This document shows positions 33,594 through 35,981 of a DNA stretch of 35,981 bases, one piece after another. A program made the position numbers and the translations under genes. Origin of the DNA: Beijerinckiaceae bacterium (GTDB lineage Bacteria; Pseudomonadota; Alphaproteobacteria; Rhizobiales; Beijerinckiaceae); the NCBI GenBank assembly GCA_026461505.1, contig JAPJMW010000106.1, positions 1 through 35,981 of the forward strand. The letters are read 5' to 3'. Position 1 is the stretch's first letter, and each line of letters begins with the position of its first letter. Below the pieces are notes generated by a model. That model ran no database searches. It was not told the DNA's origin and saw only the letters and a list, made by a program, of their open reading frames with translations.

Positions 33594-34240
33594 TCGGTTC
33601 CGGCGGGGATAGCTTCTTTGCCAGATTTCATGGCGCCGTAATAGTTCCAGAGCAGCTTGGCGGCAACGCCGCGCCAGGGCCGCCAACGCTCGGCGAAGAT
33701 TTCGATTTGTTTCGCATCGGGCCGCGCGGGCAAATCAAATCCCATGCGAACGGCTTCTTGGAGCGCAAGATCGCCTGCTGGAAACGCATCGGAATGACCA
33801 AGGCAGAAAAGGAGATAGATCCGCGCGGTCCATGGCCCGATCCCCTTGATCGCAACCATATGCGCCTCGGCTTCTTCGGCCGAGAAAGTTTCAAGGGCTG
33901 AAAGGGTAAGGCTGCCGTCTTCGATGGCTTCGGCTATGGCGCGCAAGGCCCGGATTTTGGGCGAGGAGAGGCCGACACCCTTTAGTGTTTCATCATCTGC
34001 GTTCATCAAATCGCCGGAGGATAAAGCCGGAAACCGCGCTTCCACCCGCGCCCAGATGGCTTTGGCACTCGCGGTTGAAACCTGTTGCGAGACGATGATG
34101 GCGGCCAAGCCCTGCAAGCCCGGCTCGCGCTTCCGCAAGCGTGGCCTCCCACCGATGCGCAGCAATTCCGCCATAGCGGGATCCTGTGCTATGAGGGCTT
34201 TGAGGCCGTGATCCAGGTTCTCTTCACTGTCAATCAGCAT
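33590..34240 (-). CDS. DNA-3-methyladenine glycosylase II (AlkA-like, HhH-GPD)
   Basis: A 216-residue HhH-GPD base-excision enzyme. 'LAAIIVSQQVSTASAKAIW' is the first conserved helix pair, 'IKGIGPWTARIYLLF' is the helix-hairpin-helix, and 'FPAGDLALQ' carries the catalytic aspartate. It lacks the N-terminal domain of E. coli AlkA and the Fe-S cysteines of Nth/MutY, so it is the compact AlkA/Mag type, removing alkylated purines. It overlaps the esterase gene by ATGA and starts only 20 bases from the divergent gluQ ATG. Confidence 0.93.
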   Translation of the reverse strand: MLIDSEENLDHGLKALIAQDPAMAELLRIGGRPRLRKREPGLQGLAAIIVSQQVSTASAKAIWARVEARFPALSSGDLMNADDETLKGVGLSSPKIRALRAIAEAIEDGSLTLSALETFSAEEAEAHMVAIKGIGPWTARIYLLFCLGHSDAFPAGDLALQEAVRMGFDLPARPDAKQIEIFAERWRPWRGVAAKLLWNYYGAMKSGKEAIPAGTE

Positions 34241-34260
34241 TGCATCTTCGTTTCTGTTTC

Positions 34261-35193
34261 ATGAGCCAGCCAATTTACCCTTCGACCGAAAACAGGCAAG
34301 CGGTGTTGCGCTTTGCGCCGAGCCCGAACGGCCCGCTGCATCGCGGCCATGCTTTGTCGGTTTGGCTGAACGCGGAGATAGCGCGGAAGCTGAACGGTCG
34401 GCTCTTGCTGCGTATTGAGGATATCGACCCTGTACGCAGTCGGCCCGAATATATTGCGGCGATCGAGGATGCGCTTGATTGGTTGGGTGTTCGCTATGAG
34501 CGGCCTGTGCGACGACAATCGCAGTTTATGGCGGAGTATGTTCATGCCTTTGAAACGCTTAAAACGCGCGGGCTTGTTTATCCGTGCTTTTGCACGCGTA
34601 CAGAGATTGATGCTGCTATCCAAAAAAAGGGAACCGATTGGCCGAGTGATCCGGATGGTAGTCCGCTTTATCCGCAAACATGCCGTGCTTTAAGCGATGC
34701 GGATATTGGGGCGCGTTTGACGAAGGGTGACCAGCCGCAATGGCGCCTTGATCATGCGAAAGCGATAGCTGTGACCGCGCCTCTCACCTGGACAAGTTTT
34801 GATCCTGAAACGCTAGCAGCGACCACCCATCAGGCGCAACCTGAGCGCTGGGGTGATGTCGTCCTCGTGCGCAAAGATACGCCGACGAGTTATCATCTAT
34901 CGGTTGTCGTTGATGATGCCATTCAAGGCATCACCCATATTGTGCGGGGTAAGGATCTTGAAGCGGCAACCGATATCCACACGCTATTGCAAGCGCTGCT
35001 TGGCCTGCCGCAACCGCTTTATTGGCATCATCGGCTGATCAACGGTCCGGACGGAAAGAAGCTCGCCAAAAGCAGAGCCTCGGATTCGCTCGCGGTTGAG
35101 CGGGAGGCGGGGCTTACGCGCGCCGCTTTGCTTGAAGATTTTCGGCGCGCAGGCGTTTTAATGGATGCCGAGAATAGCCAGCCAGAGGCTTGA
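34261..35193 (+). CDS. gluQ: Glutamyl-Q tRNA(Asp) synthetase
   Basis: A 310-residue GluRS paralogue without the anticodon-binding domain. It activates glutamate and attaches it to queuosine in tRNA(Asp). 'RFAPSPNGPLHRGHA' is the HIGH-type motif, 'CFCTRTEID' gives zinc-binding cysteines, and 'KKLAKSRAS' is the KMSKS motif. The start is ATG 34261 ('MSQPIYPS'); TTG 34240 is open but unlikely. No Shine-Dalgarno site is visible, so the mRNA may be leaderless or translation weak. The 3' end overlaps the convergent permease gene by 36 bases. Confidence 0.95.
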   Translation: MSQPIYPSTENRQAVLRFAPSPNGPLHRGHALSVWLNAEIARKLNGRLLLRIEDIDPVRSRPEYIAAIEDALDWLGVRYERPVRRQSQFMAEYVHAFETLKTRGLVYPCFCTRTEIDAAIQKKGTDWPSDPDGSPLYPQTCRALSDADIGARLTKGDQPQWRLDHAKAIAVTAPLTWTSFDPETLAATTHQAQPERWGDVVLVRKDTPTSYHLSVVVDDAIQGITHIVRGKDLEAATDIHTLLQALLGLPQPLYWHHRLINGPDGKKLAKSRASDSLAVEREAGLTRAALLEDFRRAGVLMDAENSQPEA

Positions 35194-35981
35194 GGAAAGC
35201 ACCGACAAGGCGGTCGAAAGCGCAATGCCGCCCGATGCTAACGCGATACCTGTCTTATAGCGCTCCGCAAACAGATAGGCATTGATGCCTGAGGGCGATG
35301 AGGCAAAGAGCACGGCAACGCCTGCCCAAACAGGCGGCATGGGAAACACATAGAAGGCTAGAAGGTAAACGAGCGCCGGATGGAGCAAGAGCTTAATCGC
35401 GCATAAAATTGCAGCGAGGTTGAGATTGCCTTTGATGCCATAGCGTTTAAGCGCGATTCCCATCGCAAACAGCGCGCAAGGTAGCGCCGAGGCGGCAATT
35501 GGATCAATCAATTGCCCTGCAAAGACGGGAACATCAAGGCCCGAAAAATGAAAGGCCGAGGAGAAGATGATCGATAGTAAAATCGGATGCGTTAGCAATT
35601 GCCGGATGACCGTTGGCCAATGCGCGCTGCGTCCTTCAATCAAAATCGTTGCCACCGAAAACATAATGGGTAGATGGATGGCGACCAGAAGAAAGAGCGG
35701 CACGGCGCCTTCTTTACCATAGGCCTGTAAGATTAAAGGCACTCCCACTAATACCGTATTGGCTTGTGCACCGGTAAATCCGGCAACAACGCTTGAGGCA
35801 TGATCAAGCGCGAAAAAGCGCGAGGCGATCCATTGCGACAAAGCCCAAACAACAGCAACGGCTCCGAAATACGAAAGCCAATATCCCCAAGGCTGCTGGT
35901 CCGGCATCGCCGTTCCGGTCAATGTTTTAAAAATCAAACAGGGAATGGCGATGGCAAAGACATAATCCGATAGGCCTTCAC
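35158..35981 (-). CDS. AEC-family auxin-efflux-carrier-like permease (partial, 5' end outside window)
   Basis: The frame is open to the right edge: upstream of the first in-window start-like codon (TTG 35937) it reads 'EGLSDYVFAIAIPCLIFKT', the family's usual second helix, so the real start lies beyond 35981. The visible 274 codons contain about eight hydrophobic helices, with 'QANTVLVGVPLI' and 'ASSPSGINAYLFAERY', the two signature stretches of the Mem_trans/AEC family of malonate, malate or auxin-like permeases. The substrate is unknown. It converges on gluQ with a 36-base overlap. Confidence 0.9.
   Translation of the reverse strand, partial: EGLSDYVFAIAIPCLIFKTLTGTAMPDQQPWGYWLSYFGAVAVVWALSQWIASRFFALDHASSVVAGFTGAQANTVLVGVPLILQAYGKEGAVPLFLLVAIHLPIMFSVATILIEGRSAHWPTVIRQLLTHPILLSIIFSSAFHFSGLDVPVFAGQLIDPIAASALPCALFAMGIALKRYGIKGNLNLAAILCAIKLLLHPALVYLLAFYVFPMPPVWAGVAVLFASSPSGINAYLFAERYKTGIALASGGIALSTALSVLSSSLWLAILGIH

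Noticed and set aside
35935-35937. TTG 35937 as the start of the AEC permease
   Set aside because: The frame continues upstream to the window edge with typical AEC sequence, so the gene is truncated by the window, not started here.

Overview
The window is a gene-dense stretch of chromosome from an alphaproteobacterium, most likely a member of Hyphomicrobiales (Rhizobiales). This rests on remembered gene neighbourhoods, not a database search: argH-lptM-lysA-DUF4175 divergent from tlpA; purS-purQ-purL-bolA-grxD; secA divergent from a parvulin isomerase and argJ; DUF1036-pyk; and gapR near an N-formylglutamate amidohydrolase family gene. Base composition is mixed, from about 65% GC in a sampled purL line to about 38-43% in sampled fkbM lines. 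I saw no rRNA, tRNA, CRISPR array, insertion sequence or prophage gene. No gene-free stretch exceeds 300 bases; the longest, about 246 bases, lies between the isomerase gene and secA.

Layout. 1-5944 (minus): a partial DedA/YqaA membrane protein, a DUF4175 membrane protein, lysA, a small LptM-like lipoprotein and argH. 5973-6626 (plus): tlpA, abutting a minus-strand RelE-type toxin and its antitoxin. 7229-13207 (minus): grxD, bolA, purL, purQ, purS, argJ and a secreted parvulin, covering Fe-S/redox homeostasis, three parts of FGAM synthetase and arginine synthesis. 13454-18363 (plus): secA with a GFA-fold gene, then a RuBisCO-like protein plus cupin pair. 18424-22368 (minus): an AT-richer FkbM methyltransferase, a YafK/DpaA-type YkuD lipoprotein, accA and a SAM methyltransferase. 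22430-25722 (plus): gloB, a GNAT acetyltransferase, a GlxA/AraC regulator and a TPR protein. 25727-28597 (minus): pyk, DUF1036 and an EamA exporter. 28674-29847 (plus): an N-formylglutamate amidohydrolase family protein and gapR. 29817-31454 (minus): a DUF882/M15 peptidase split from its long tail by an in-frame TAG. 31628-35981: mutT and an EamA exporter (plus), an esterase and an AlkA-like glycosylase (minus), gluQ (plus) and a partial AEC permease (minus).

Most of the window is housekeeping. The parts that deserve a second look are the RuBisCO-like protein/cupin pair, whose arrangement recalls the methylthio-sugar phosphate (MTA-isoprenoid) pathway of Rhodospirillum rubrum; the amber codon that splits an otherwise open 545-codon DUF882 gene; and a 10-pair stem that would cover the gapR ribosome binding site. 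Several starts are reassigned here to internal ATG or TTG codons on ribosome-binding-site evidence (secA, mutT, gluQ, purS, DUF4175, the antitoxin and toxin genes, and others).
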